Assembly: GCA_028696755.1 (NCBI GenBank)
Contig: JAQVGK010000024.1
Coordinates: 1-14,728, forward strand
Origin: Bacteroidales bacterium
GTDB lineage: Bacteria > Bacteroidota > Bacteroidia > Bacteroidales > ML635J-15
DNA length: 14,728 nt
Direction of reading: 5' to 3'
The notes under the pieces were generated by a model, which worked only from the letters and a program-made list of their open reading frames with translations, was not told where the DNA came from and searched no databases. Of this stretch, positions 6,572 through 14,231 are shown piece by piece (within the stretch, counting starts at the first letter, position 1; every line of letters starts with the position of its first letter). A program made the position numbers and the translations under genes.

Positions 6572-7662
6572 TCTTTGTTGTTGTAAATCAGTAATTTATA
6601 AATAAATAAACTTCCGTAAAAAAACGGTGCAAAGATATCAAAAATAATGATATGAAAAACAGGAAGCGGATTTTTAATATTGCGACCAAATTGTTTTACT
6701 TTTAAAACTACCATAAATAATCTAATTAAATATGCTAAAAAGATGTATGGGCAAAGTATTGTAAATATGCTTGCAAAGACCGAGATTAAAAGAATGCTGC
6801 GACTTATTAATTCGCCTCCTGAAAGGAATTTGGCAGCAAGACTATATTTTACCGAGCTTGAAATGTGCCTCGACTTTTGTTTGTAAAACCCAGATAATGT
6901 ATTTTTTGCTGTACTTAATGTAATTGCATTTTCATCAAAACATACAGATGTATTTTCATTATTTCCAGCATTTAGTACAAATAAGTCATCGTCGCCCGAT
7001 AAAATGTCGATGTGTTTGTCAAATCCCGAGTTTTTTTTCCAAAGAGATTTTGTATAAGCCAGATTTCTGCCAACACCCATATAAGGACGACCGACATAAG
7101 CAGCTGCAGAATACTGGATGGCGATAATATGAGCATCGTAGCGGATAAATGAGTTTAAAATTCTAGGTTCTTTTTCGTAAAGTCCAGCGCCTAAAATTAG
7201 TTGTTTGGTGTCGGAAAAATTTTTAGTCATCAATTTAATCCAATCTTTAGTAACTGGCTTACAATCAGCATCAATAAATAACAGATATTCGTATTTGGAA
7301 TGTTTAATAGCATTTGATAATGCATATTTTTTACCTTTTTCTGTTATTGAATTTTCGATAATAATTAGATTGTTGTATTGATTTTTGTACGCTTCTAGGA
7401 TTTGTCTGCTATTATCTGTTGTTTGATCAAGTGTGACAATTACCTCAAATTTAGGATAATCTTGTTCTAGAATCGAAGATAGGTTCTTTTCAAGTTCTGC
7501 AGATGCATTACGGGCTGCTATTATTACACTTACCGGAAAATGAGAGTGGATGTTATTAGCTGTGTTTTGCTTTCTCTTTCTGAAAAGTATGAGATGAAAG
7601 TATATTTGAACGGACATTGAAATTGTGAATACAATTAAAACTGCTATTTCAAATCCGTTCAT
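6565..7662 (-). CDS. Family 2 glycosyltransferase, membrane-anchored
   Basis: The 365-residue protein starts with a membrane helix (residues 4-26). A GT-A catalytic domain follows: FPVSVIIAARNASAELEKNL (42-61) binds the nucleotide sugar, LLFIDADCK (127-135) holds the DxD metal-binding motif, SGDDD (222-226) supplies the likely catalytic base, and KQKSRH (261-266) resembles the QxxRW motif of processive enzymes but is not a strict match. Two or three hydrophobic segments close the protein (about 287-318 and 333-360). The layout fits inner-membrane enzymes that add sugars to lipid or polysaccharide acceptors. Donor and acceptor are unknown. It lies between mazG (6-base gap) and the sigma factor (7-base overlap), away from any obvious polysaccharide cluster. 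Confidence 0.88.
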   Translation of the reverse strand: MNGFEIAVLIVFTISMSVQIYFHLILFRKRKQNTANNIHSHFPVSVIIAARNASAELEKNLSSILEQDYPKFEVIVTLDQTTDNSRQILEAYKNQYNNLIIIENSITEKGKKYALSNAIKHSKYEYLLFIDADCKPVTKDWIKLMTKNFSDTKQLILGAGLYEKEPRILNSFIRYDAHIIAIQYSAAAYVGRPYMGVGRNLAYTKSLWKKNSGFDKHIDILSGDDDLFVLNAGNNENTSVCFDENAITLSTAKNTLSGFYKQKSRHISSSVKYSLAAKFLSGGELISRSILLISVFASIFTILCPYIFLAYLIRLFMVVLKVKQFGRNIKNPLPVFHIIIFDIFAPFFYGSLFIYKLLIYNNKEW

Positions 7663-7668
7663 GCTTGT

Positions 7669-8439
7669 TTATTTAATTTTTTTTGCTTCTTCCCAAATCT
7701 CGTTCATCTCGTCAAGACTCATGTTTTTAAGGTCTTTGCCTTGCGAAATGGTTTTTTCTTCGAGATAATTGAAGCGCTTGATAAACTTAGCATTTGTTTT
7801 CTCGAGAGCGTTTTCGGGATTGATATTGTACAAGCGTGCGGCATTAATAACTGAAAATAGAAAATCACCGAATTCTTGCTCGGTTTTTGCTTCATTACCA
7901 TTTTTTATTTCAGTTTGCAACTCGTTAAATTCCTCTAAAACCTTTTCCCAAACTTGTTCTTTTTCATCCCAGTCGAATCCAACGCCGCGAGCTTTATCTT
8001 GAATGCGGTGAGCTTTTATCATTGCAGGCATGGCTTCGGGAATCCCACCTAAAACAGTTTTTTTCTTACCTTCTTTAAGTTTTAGTCTTTCCCAGTTTTC
8101 TTCAACATCTTTTGCTGTTTGCACTTTTACATCTCCAAAAATGTGTGGATGGCGGAAAATCAATTTTTCATTAATACCTTTTATCACATCATAAATGTCG
8201 AATGCACCAGTTTCCTGACCGATTTTAGCGTAAAAAACAATATGTAGAAGAATGTCGCCAAGCTCTTTTTTAATTTCATTACTGTCTTCTTTTGCAACGG
8301 CATCGGCTAGTTCGTAAACTTCTTCGATACTTAATGTGCGTAAGGATTCATTGGTTTGTTTACTGTCCCAAGGGCATTTTTCCCTTAGTTCGTCCAATAT
8401 ATCGAGTAGCCGTTTAAATTCTGAAAGTCTTCTGTCCAT
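7669..8439 (-). CDS. mazG: Nucleoside triphosphate pyrophosphohydrolase MazG
   Basis: MazG hydrolyses (d)NTPs to the monophosphate and pyrophosphate, a house-cleaning activity that can also influence ppGpp levels. The 256-residue protein (from the ATG at 8439) has the classical tandem arrangement. The first domain carries CPWDSKQTNESLR, IEEVYELADAV and KKELGDILLHIVFYAKIG (the ExxE...ExxD magnesium-binding pattern). The second repeats it with VLEEFNELQTEI and EQEFGDFLFSVINAARLY. The frame can be extended to an ATG at 8457, but that codon lies inside the rnfA terminator hairpin and the extra six residues (MPHFFY) do not fit the family. I therefore place the start at 8439 (MDRRLSEFKRLLDILDELR). 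It heads an operon with the glycosyltransferase, sigma factor and rsmG. Confidence 0.93.
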   Translation of the reverse strand: MDRRLSEFKRLLDILDELREKCPWDSKQTNESLRTLSIEEVYELADAVAKEDSNEIKKELGDILLHIVFYAKIGQETGAFDIYDVIKGINEKLIFRHPHIFGDVKVQTAKDVEENWERLKLKEGKKKTVLGGIPEAMPAMIKAHRIQDKARGVGFDWDEKEQVWEKVLEEFNELQTEIKNGNEAKTEQEFGDFLFSVINAARLYNINPENALEKTNAKFIKRFNYLEEKTISQGKDLKNMSLDEMNEIWEEAKKIK

Positions 8440-8441
8440 AT

Positions 8442-8470
8442 AAAAAAAATGAGGCATTTAATCTGCCTCA
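8442..8470 (-). terminator. Intrinsic terminator of the rnf operon
   Basis: On the minus strand the perfect arms TGAGGCA (8470-8464) and TGCCTCA (8456-8450) enclose a seven-base loop and are followed by eight T (8449-8442). It lies 30 bases after the rnfA stop and runs up to the mazG start at 8439, so it insulates two neighbouring operons on the same strand. Confidence 0.88.
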
Positions 8471-8476
8471 AAAGTA
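8469..8476 (-). promoter_or_regulatory. Candidate -7 box for the mazG operon, overlapping the rnf terminator
   Basis: Minus strand TACTTTTG is an exact match to TAnnTTTG and identical to the box in front of the rseC-rnf operon (14001-14008). Its last two bases are the first bases of the terminator hairpin arm region. Transcription would start near 8460, within the hairpin, so the mazG message would lack the left arm and the hairpin could not form in it. A -33 element is not obvious. Confidence 0.45.
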
Positions 8477-8500
8477 TAAAAATTATTTTATAAACTGATA

Positions 8501-9073
8501 TTATACCAATCCAGCGAATCCCATAAATGCAAGAGCTAAAATACCAGCAACAACTAAAGCTGAAGGAACGCCTTTCATTCCATTTGGAATAGGAAGTTTG
8601 TCCATTTGCTCTCTAATACCAGCAAAAATTACCAATGCAAGTAAGAACCCTAAAGATGTTCCAACAGCAAAAATAACACTCTGCATTAGATCATAATTCT
8701 TTTGAATTACGATAATTGCAACACCAAGGATTGCGCAGTTTGTGGTAATCAATGGAAGGAAAACTCCCAATGCCTGATAAAGTGCAGGAGAGATTTTTTT
8801 AAGGATAATTTCAACCATCTGAACCAAAGCTGCAATAACGAGAATAAATGCGATTGTCTGCATATATTGAATCTCGAGAGCATTTAAAATATAGGTTTGA
8901 ATGAGCCAGGTAACAATAGTTGCAAGAGTCATTACAAAAAGAACAGCACCACCCATTCCGACCGAAGTTTTTACTTTACCTGAAACTCCAAGAAACGGAC
9001 AAATTCCAAGGAACTGTGCAAGTACAATATTATTTACAAATATCGCTGCTATTATTATAATAATGTATTCCAT
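8501..9073 (-). CDS. rnfA: Ion-translocating Rnf complex subunit RnfA
   Basis: RnfA is one of the two homologous inner-membrane subunits that form the core of the Rnf ferredoxin:NAD+ oxidoreductase. The 190-residue protein has six predicted transmembrane helices. It starts with the signature FVNNIVLAQFLGICPFLGV (Cys25) and has LPLITTNCAILGVA (Cys113) in the middle. These two cysteines, with their counterparts in RnfE, hold the intramembrane [2Fe-2S] cluster that passes electrons across the membrane. It is the last gene of the operon, 23 bases after rnfE, and a strong terminator follows. Length and motifs are fully standard. Confidence 0.97.
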   Translation of the reverse strand: MEYIIIIIAAIFVNNIVLAQFLGICPFLGVSGKVKTSVGMGGAVLFVMTLATIVTWLIQTYILNALEIQYMQTIAFILVIAALVQMVEIILKKISPALYQALGVFLPLITTNCAILGVAIIVIQKNYDLMQSVIFAVGTSLGFLLALVIFAGIREQMDKLPIPNGMKGVPSALVVAGILALAFMGFAGLV

Positions 9074-9096
9074 AATATAAATTTTAATTTGTTAGC

Positions 9097-9675
9097 TTAT
9101 TTGTTAATTTTTTTCATTATTGCAATAAGGTATGCAAGTCCAAAGAATGCTCCAGGGGCAAGAACGAAAACTAAAATTCCGTCGGTTTGGATAAATTTGT
9201 GACCAAATAGTGCATAGCTTCCCAATAATTCTCTTACACCTCCTAGTAAAGTTAGTGCGAATGCAAAACCGAGTCCCATTCCAAGGCCATCGATAAGTGA
9301 TGAGAATACTGTGTTTTTAGATGCAAATGCTTCGGCTCTACCAAGTACGATACAGTTTACAACAATAAGAGGAATAAACAATCCAAGCGAAGCATATAAC
9401 GCAGGAACATAAGCAGCCATAGCAAGATCGATAATTGTAACAAACGAGGCAATAATTACGATAAAAGATGGTATGCGAACTTTATCTGGAATAAGATTTT
9501 TAATTAAAGCAATAACTACGTTTGAGCCAACAAGAACAAATGTTGTTGCTAATCCCATCCCTAAACCGTTTATTGCACTGGTTGTTACACCAAGAGTCGG
9601 ACAGCATCCTAACAGGAGGATAAAAACAGGGTTTTCTTTGATAAAACCTTTGGTAAAATTTTTCCAATTATTCAT
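9097..9675 (-). CDS. rnfE: Ion-translocating Rnf complex subunit RnfE
   Basis: RnfE pairs with RnfA in inverted membrane topology. The 192-residue protein has six membrane helices and the family motif [21 protein letters not shown] (the conserved cysteine is Cys25, with an extra Cys24), plus [17 protein letters not shown] with Cys108. These cysteines complete the shared [2Fe-2S] site. The ATG overlaps the stop codon of rnfG by one base (TAATG), and a good ribosome-binding site lies inside the last codons of rnfG (9684-9689). Extra cysteine apart, nothing is unusual. Confidence 0.97.
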   Translation of the reverse strand: MNNWKNFTKGFIKENPVFILLLGCCPTLGVTTSAINGLGMGLATTFVLVGSNVVIALIKNLIPDKVRIPSFIVIIASFVTIIDLAMAAYVPALYASLGLFIPLIVVNCIVLGRAEAFASKNTVFSSLIDGLGMGLGFAFALTLLGGVRELLGSYALFGHKFIQTDGILVFVLAPGAFFGLAYLIAIMKKINK

Positions 9676-10307
9676 TATTCGTTTCCTCCATCTTTAGATT
9701 CAACATTATTGGTTGTACTGTCGCTTGTTTGAGCAGTGCCTGCAGATTCCATATATGCAGTGTATGCTCTGGTTAAAGCGTCACAATATGCTCTCGAACT
9801 TATTGTAGCTGCAGTAATTGCATCAACGCTTCCGCCGTCTTTCTTAACTTTTAGGATAAACTCTTTTGGGTCTTTACCTTTGAATTGTTCGTTCCATGGA
9901 TTTACGTCCTTATTAGTTTTATCGCCCAAGCCAGGAGTTTCTTTGTGCTCGAGTACATTTGAGTCAATAATTTTACCTTCTTTATCAAAGCCAACCATAA
10001 CAGTAATTAATCCTCCAAAACCATTGTTCGAGAAAGTCTTTACGGCAGTTCCGATAATTTCATCATTAACTTTAACGCTATAAAATGTTAACTCGCCACC
10101 ATCGGCAGAAACTGATTTTTCTTCTATTGTGCCTTTATCTGCACCAGGAACCACAATGTTGATTGCAGCTTTCAGTTTATCGTCTTTGGCTTTTTGAATT
10201 GGGTCTTTTGTAATGTTGTAAACATAGCCAAGTGCCACAGATGCAACTGCTGTAATCACAAACAGCGTAAGCACCATATTTATAAATGAAGATTCTTTCT
10301 TTGCCAT
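9675..10307 (-). CDS. rnfG: Rnf complex subunit RnfG, covalent-FMN protein
   Basis: RnfG carries an FMN bound through a phosphoester to a threonine and relays electrons on the outer side of the inner membrane. The 210-residue protein has one N-terminal helix ([21 protein letters not shown]) and an FMN-binding domain with the markers [13 protein letters not shown] and [13 protein letters not shown]. The attachment motif is TAATIS, with Thr168 as the expected flavin site; the usual glycine before the AT is replaced by alanine. The C-terminal 25 residues are a polar, low-complexity tail. The frame can be extended to an ATG at 10334 inside rnfD, but the start at 10307 ([10 protein letters not shown]) is four bases after the rnfD stop and fits the family better. 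It overlaps the rnfE start by one base. Confidence 0.94.
   Translation of the reverse strand: MAKKESSFINMVLTLFVITAVASVALGYVYNITKDPIQKAKDDKLKAAINIVVPGADKGTIEEKSVSADGGELTFYSVKVNDEIIGTAVKTFSNNGFGGLITVMVGFDKEGKIIDSNVLEHKETPGLGDKTNKDVNPWNEQFKGKDPKEFILKVKKDGGSVDAITAATISSRAYCDALTRAYTAYMESAGTAQTSDSTTNNVESKDGGNE
9684..9689 (-). promoter_or_regulatory. Ribosome-binding site of rnfE
   Basis: Minus strand GGAGGA lies eight bases before the rnfE ATG, inside the Gly-Gly codons at the end of rnfG. Strong Shine-Dalgarno sequences are uncommon in Bacteroidota, and here the site supports the overlapping start. Confidence 0.6.
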
Positions 10308-10311
10308 AGTT

Positions 10312-11316
10312 TTACTTTTTAATTGTTTCGCCAAAACGTTTTGGTTTTGCCCAGTTATTAATTAAAGGTACCACTGCATTCATGATAAGGATTGCAAATG
10401 ACATTCCTTCGGGATAAGCACCCCAAACCCTGATAAGAATTGTAATTACGCCAATTCCCAATCCATATATCAACATTCCTTTCTTTGTCATCGGCGATGT
10501 AACCATATCGGTTGCCATAAAGATTGCACCAAGCATCATACCACCAGTAAGCATGTGGAACATCGGATCGGCATATTTGCTTGGGTCGATTCCCCAGAGA
10601 ATACCTGAGAAAATTGCAGCAGAACCAAGAACTGCAACTGGGATGTGCCAAGTGATGATTTTACGAGAAAGCATGAATATACCTCCGATTAGAAGAGCTA
10701 ATGCAGAAACTTCTCCTAGCGATCCACCCATCTGACCCATAAACATATCGACGTAGGAGTGAGGCATGGAATCCATTATTGATGAGAAGCTTTCACCGTT
10801 TTTTAGCCCTTCTTTAACAATTGCAAGAGGAGTTGCTCCTGTTTGAGCATCGGTAAATGCAAAGTTAAGTACGCTAACTTTTGGCCAAGCTGTCATTTGA
10901 ACTGGGAACGAAATAAGTAGGAATACACGACCAACCAAAGCTGGATTAAAAGGATTGTTTCCTAATCCACCGAACGACATTTTAGCAATGCCAACCGAAA
11001 CTAGGGCACCAATAACAATTATCCACCACGGAAGGTTCGACGGAACGTTAAAAGCAAGTAGCATCCCTGTTACTATTGCTGATCCATCAACAACAGTAAG
11101 TTTTCCTTTAAGAAATATTTTTTGAATAAGCCACTCAAAAAATACACATGCTGCAATTGCTATCAGGTTTACGCGGATGGCATCAAATCCAAAGTAATAA
11201 ACCGAAACTAAAAATGCAGGTAGCATTGCAATCACGACTCCATACATGATTTTCTTCACGGAATCCTTTCCGTAATCATGAGGAGACATCGAAACTGTTA
11301 ATCTGTTTGTAGCCAT
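10312..11316 (-). CDS. rnfD: Rnf complex subunit RnfD, membrane FMN protein
   Basis: RnfD is a polytopic membrane subunit related to NqrB. It carries a covalent FMN and is thought to contribute to the ion path. The 334-residue protein begins with SPHDYGKDSVKKIMYGV, typical of the family, and has about nine membrane helices. The motif FGGLGNNPFNPALVGRVFLL lies at 115-134, and the flavin attachment sequence TGATPLA at 159-165, with Thr162 as the FMN site. AIFMATDMVTSPMTKKG near 264-280 is also diagnostic. The ATG lies two bases after the rnfC stop. All key residues are present. Confidence 0.97.
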   Translation of the reverse strand: MATNRLTVSMSPHDYGKDSVKKIMYGVVIAMLPAFLVSVYYFGFDAIRVNLIAIAACVFFEWLIQKIFLKGKLTVVDGSAIVTGMLLAFNVPSNLPWWIIVIGALVSVGIAKMSFGGLGNNPFNPALVGRVFLLISFPVQMTAWPKVSVLNFAFTDAQTGATPLAIVKEGLKNGESFSSIMDSMPHSYVDMFMGQMGGSLGEVSALALLIGGIFMLSRKIITWHIPVAVLGSAAIFSGILWGIDPSKYADPMFHMLTGGMMLGAIFMATDMVTSPMTKKGMLIYGLGIGVITILIRVWGAYPEGMSFAILIMNAVVPLINNWAKPKRFGETIKK

Positions 11317-11318
11317 TT

Positions 11319-12650
11319 TTATGATTTTTTAGCTCTTAATATTTTATTTAAATTCGCTTTTCCCAATCTGATATAATCGAGAAGTGGTTCGCCTGCAGGA
11401 CAAGTGTATGCACATGATCCACATTCGATGCAATCGAGAACTCTTTCTTTTTGGAGTTCTTCGTACATTTTTACCACTGCCATATTTTTTACCAGATAAG
11501 GCTCTATGCCCATTGGACAAACGCTTACACATCTGCCGCATCTAATACAGTTGAAATGTTCTGGTCGTGAAGCCGAGTTTTCTGGGAAAATTAGTACTCC
11601 CGAAGTTCCTTTTGTAACAGGTACAGTATCTGTGCTAACAGATTTACCCATCATTGGGCCACCATTTACAATCTTACCAGTATCTTCGGGTAGTCCGCCT
11701 GCTGCTGCAATAAGCATATTTATTGGAGTTCCAATTCTAGCCATAATATTCGAAGGCTTTGCAACCGATTTTCCGGTTACAGTAACCACTCTTTCGAATA
11801 ATGGCTTGTTTTTCTGAACAGCTTCGTAAACTGCAAATGCAGTACCTACATTCTGTACAACACAGCCTACATCGATAGGTAAGCCACCCGAAGGAACTTC
11901 ACGATTTAAAATTGCTTTGATTAATTGCTTTTCGCCACCTTGAGGATACATAACCTTAAGTGCATAAACTTCTATCTGACCGTATTTATTTGCTATCTCG
12001 GTCATGTGAGCTATTGCATCCGGTTTATTGTTTTCGATACCGATTAAAACCTTTTCGGCTCCAATTGCTTTCTGAATCAGTTTGCATCCAACCATAATTT
12101 CGTCTGCTTTTTCTAGCATCAATTGATGATCGGCAGTGAGATATGGTTCACATTCAACAGCATTTATTACTAAATATTTGCATGTTTTTCCGGGAGGAAC
12201 AGATAGTTTTACATGAGTAGGGAAAGTTGCACCACCAAGTCCAACTATTCCGTTTGCGAGTACTTTAGCTCTGATCTCTTCGGCTGGGATGTCGATGTTG
12301 CTGTTTAGTTCGCTGCTACGGTCAATCGATTCTGACCATTCGTCGCCATCAACGTCAATAATTACACAATTTTGCTTGTACCCAGAACTGTCCAAAACCT
12401 TATCAATTTTTAGGACTTTGCCCGAAACCGACGAATGTATGTTGGCAGAAACAAAACCAGTGCTTTTAGCAATAAGTTGACCAACCTTAACAGTATCTCC
12501 TTTGGCAACAACTGGCTCGGATGGAGCCCCAATATGCTGAGCAATAGGAATGTTTACTTGTTTTGGCAATTCAATGGTTTCTATTTTCTTACCTGCGGAG
12601 AATTTATTCTCTTTTGGGTGAACACCACCTTTTGGAAATGTTTTTAACAC
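11319..12650 (-). CDS. rnfC: Rnf complex subunit RnfC, NADH-site Fe-S flavoprotein
   Basis: RnfC is the peripheral cytoplasmic subunit where NAD+ is reduced. The 443-residue protein starts with FPKGGVHPKENKFS. A biotinyl-lipoyl-like region (about 31-85) is followed by the flavin/NADH domain with GIVGLGGATFPTHVK (134-148) and NAVECEPYLTADH (163-175). An SLBB-type segment comes next, then two [4Fe-4S] motifs: CIRCGRCVSVCP (Cys368, 371, 374, 378) and CIECGSCAYTCP (Cys407, 410, 413, 417). The start codon is GTG, supported by a strong ribosome-binding site at 12660-12664 and by the fixed N-terminal family sequence; no ATG is available at the right place. It is of compact length, without the long C-terminal repeats seen in gammaproteobacterial RsxC. 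Confidence 0.96.
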   Translation of the reverse strand: MLKTFPKGGVHPKENKFSAGKKIETIELPKQVNIPIAQHIGAPSEPVVAKGDTVKVGQLIAKSTGFVSANIHSSVSGKVLKIDKVLDSSGYKQNCVIIDVDGDEWSESIDRSSELNSNIDIPAEEIRAKVLANGIVGLGGATFPTHVKLSVPPGKTCKYLVINAVECEPYLTADHQLMLEKADEIMVGCKLIQKAIGAEKVLIGIENNKPDAIAHMTEIANKYGQIEVYALKVMYPQGGEKQLIKAILNREVPSGGLPIDVGCVVQNVGTAFAVYEAVQKNKPLFERVVTVTGKSVAKPSNIMARIGTPINMLIAAAGGLPEDTGKIVNGGPMMGKSVSTDTVPVTKGTSGVLIFPENSASRPEHFNCIRCGRCVSVCPMGIEPYLVKNMAVVKMYEELQKERVLDCIECGSCAYTCPAGEPLLDYIRLGKANLNKILRAKKS

Positions 12651-12659
12651 TTTAGTTAT

Positions 12660-12664
12660 CTCCT
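12660..12664 (-). promoter_or_regulatory. Ribosome-binding site deciding the rnfC GTG start
   Basis: Minus strand AGGAG lies nine bases before the GTG at 12650. It is one of only two clear Shine-Dalgarno sequences I noted in the window, and it confirms the non-ATG start. Confidence 0.65.
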
Positions 12665-12684
12665 ATAATTAAGTTAGTATTGTT

Positions 12685-13545
12685 TTAAGCTGTTGCTTCC
12701 TCTGTTGTTTGTTCTACTTTTTCTTTGCGTGGTGGGAAATTTGTTTCCAAAATAGCTCCAGTTGGACATTCGGTTACGCATTTACGGCAAAGTTTGCATT
12801 TTTCGTAATCAATGTATGCAAGGAAATTCTCTAATGTAATTGCATCGTAAGCACAAACTTTAACACATTTTCCGCAACCGATACAAGCAGCTTCGCAAGC
12901 TCGTTTTGCCTCAGCGCCTTTATCTTTGTTTATGCACGAAACATAAATTCTACGATTCTTTTTGCCCTTGTTTCTTAATTTGATGATGCTCTTTGGACAA
13001 GCCTTTACGCAAGCATTACATGCGGTGCATTTTTCTTCGTCAACAATTGGTAGTCCAGATTCTTCATCAATAATTATTGCATCAAATGTACATGCAACAA
13101 CACAATCGCCAAGACCTAAGCATCCATAAGCACAATCTGTATCTCCACCGTACAGCGAGTGTGCAATTGCACAACTTGATGGACCATCATAAGTACTTGT
13201 TTTCTTTCTTTTTTCATGTGATCCATTACATCTTACCACTGCAATCTGTGGTTCTTTCTCGGTTGCTGTCATTCCAAGCGCCGAAGCAATGTTTTTCATA
13301 ACTTCATTTCCTCCAGCTGGACAAAACATTCCATCAAGAGTTTCTGCCCTAACGCAGGCTTCTGCAAAGCCACGACATCCTGGATAACCACATCCTCCAC
13401 AGTTTGCACCTGGCGTACATGCCTCGACTTCATCAATTCGTGGATCTTCAATTACTTTGAATTTGTTTGCAACGACATATAAAATTACTGCCAGCAAAAC
13501 TCCCAAAGCACTTAGTGTAATTAATGTGTAAAGAATTAACTCCAT
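12685..13545 (-). CDS. rnfB: Rnf complex subunit RnfB, multi-cluster ferredoxin-binding subunit
   Basis: RnfB accepts electrons from reduced ferredoxin at the cytoplasmic side. The 286-residue protein has an N-terminal membrane anchor (residues 3-27), then the 4Fe-4S domain CTPGANCGGCGYPGC (Cys49, 52, 57 and Cys75). Further cysteine sets follow: Cys138/142/148/152 (CAYGCLGLGDCVVAC), CTACNACVKACP (Cys173, 176, 179, 183), CIGCGKCVKVC (Cys221, 224, 227, 231) and CKLCRKCVTECP (Cys250, 253, 256, 260). This predicts about five [4Fe-4S] clusters, the long form known from Bacteroidota and other anaerobes, clearly longer than the roughly 190-residue E. coli RsxB. The charged tail (KEKVEQTTEEATA) is disordered. 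The gene starts four bases after the rseC-like gene. Confidence 0.97.
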   Translation of the reverse strand: MELILYTLITLSALGVLLAVILYVVANKFKVIEDPRIDEVEACTPGANCGGCGYPGCRGFAEACVRAETLDGMFCPAGGNEVMKNIASALGMTATEKEPQIAVVRCNGSHEKRKKTSTYDGPSSCAIAHSLYGGDTDCAYGCLGLGDCVVACTFDAIIIDEESGLPIVDEEKCTACNACVKACPKSIIKLRNKGKKNRRIYVSCINKDKGAEAKRACEAACIGCGKCVKVCAYDAITLENFLAYIDYEKCKLCRKCVTECPTGAILETNFPPRKEKVEQTTEEATA

Positions 13546-13549
13546 AAAA

Positions 13550-13975
13550 TTAGTCTGTTAAATTTTTTTTAATACTAAAGTTGAATTTCTTTTTTATGTT
13601 ATTTCTGGTTAAATACAAAATAAAATAATAAGGTACTAAAAGCGATAGAGATAGTAGCGCTGACAAACCATCGTTAAAGTTTAAACTTTTGAAAATTATC
13701 AAACTCGACAAAACAACAATGAATGGAAGTAAATAGCCGAGAAAAATAGCTCTTATACCAAGAGATTCTTTAAGCATCACTATAACACTATCGCCGATGC
13801 TAAATTGGAAACTACTATCTTTTACTTCGATTGTTTTTTGTGCAGTATCTGCTCCACACACACCTTTAGCATGACACGATGCACAGGCCGACTGAACAAG
13901 TAGATCAACATACACAATCCCGTCTTTTATGTCTGAAACAATACCTTTGTGTTCAACAGTATTTTCGTTTTCCAT
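13550..13975 (-). CDS. RseC/SoxR-reducing-system-like protein, first gene of the rnf operon
   Basis: The protein (141 residues from the ATG at 13975) matches the RseC/MucC family. An N-terminal beta domain carries the cysteine cluster SACASCHAKGVCG (Cys31, Cys34, Cys40). GDSVIVMLKE comes next, then two membrane helices (about 75-96 and 104-123) and a basic C-terminus. In enterobacteria RseC acts with the Rsx (Rnf) complex to keep SoxR reduced. In Bacteroidota it stands just before rnfB, as here with a four-base gap, so a role in assembly, Fe-S maturation or redox contact with Rnf is likely but not proven. The frame could also open at a TTG (13981), but the ATG two codons later is the natural start and lies 26 bases after the promoter box. 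Confidence 0.9.
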   Translation of the reverse strand: MENENTVEHKGIVSDIKDGIVYVDLLVQSACASCHAKGVCGADTAQKTIEVKDSSFQFSIGDSVIVMLKESLGIRAIFLGYLLPFIVVLSSLIIFKSLNFNDGLSALLSLSLLVPYYFILYLTRNNIKKKFNFSIKKNLTD

Positions 13976-14000
13976 AAACAATGCACTGTAAAAATCAATG

Positions 14001-14008
14001 CAAAAGTA
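14001..14008 (-). promoter_or_regulatory. Candidate -7 promoter box of the rseC-rnf operon
   Basis: Minus strand TACTTTTG is an exact TAnnTTTG match, 25 bases before the rseC-like ATG. It is identical to the box in front of mazG. The expected -33 position lacks a TTTG; a CTGAC lies slightly too near. No operator-like palindrome is visible in 14009-14107. Confidence 0.5.
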
Positions 14009-14107
14009 AAATTTTTGTCAGCTATTTATATGATTTAATAACATAATATTTATGAAGATGTGTAATTTAGAATTGGTTTAAATTGTTGTGAATTGAATAA
14101 CAATAAT

Positions 14108-14134
14108 AAAAAAGCACCAGCATTTCCGATGCTT
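14108..14134 (-). terminator. Terminator-like hairpin for a minus-strand transcript coming from the repeat array
   Basis: On the minus strand the arms AAGCATC (14134-14128) and GGTGCTT (14118-14112) pair over seven bases with one G-U wobble and a nine-base loop, and a run of six T ends at 14108. A terminator in this orientation needs a minus-strand transcript started to the right, in or beyond the repeat array, and it would shield the rnf promoter from that transcription. No gene that it would serve is visible in the window. Confidence 0.6.
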
Positions 14135-14231
14135 AAACTTCAGCGACTATCGAAATTTAAACAACGAGCATATCTCATTATATGGAAGACTTTTACGACA
14201 TTTATAATTGATTTATTCAAAAATTTACATT

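Noticed and set aside
8439..8457. Six-residue N-terminal extension of MazG
   Set aside because: The extra ATG lies in the rnf terminator loop, and the added residues do not fit the family; the ATG at 8439 does.
10308..10334. Nine-residue N-terminal extension of RnfG overlapping rnfD
   Set aside because: The second ATG, four bases after the rnfD stop, gives the usual family N-terminus ([10 protein letters not shown]), and the extension adds only lysine-rich residues.
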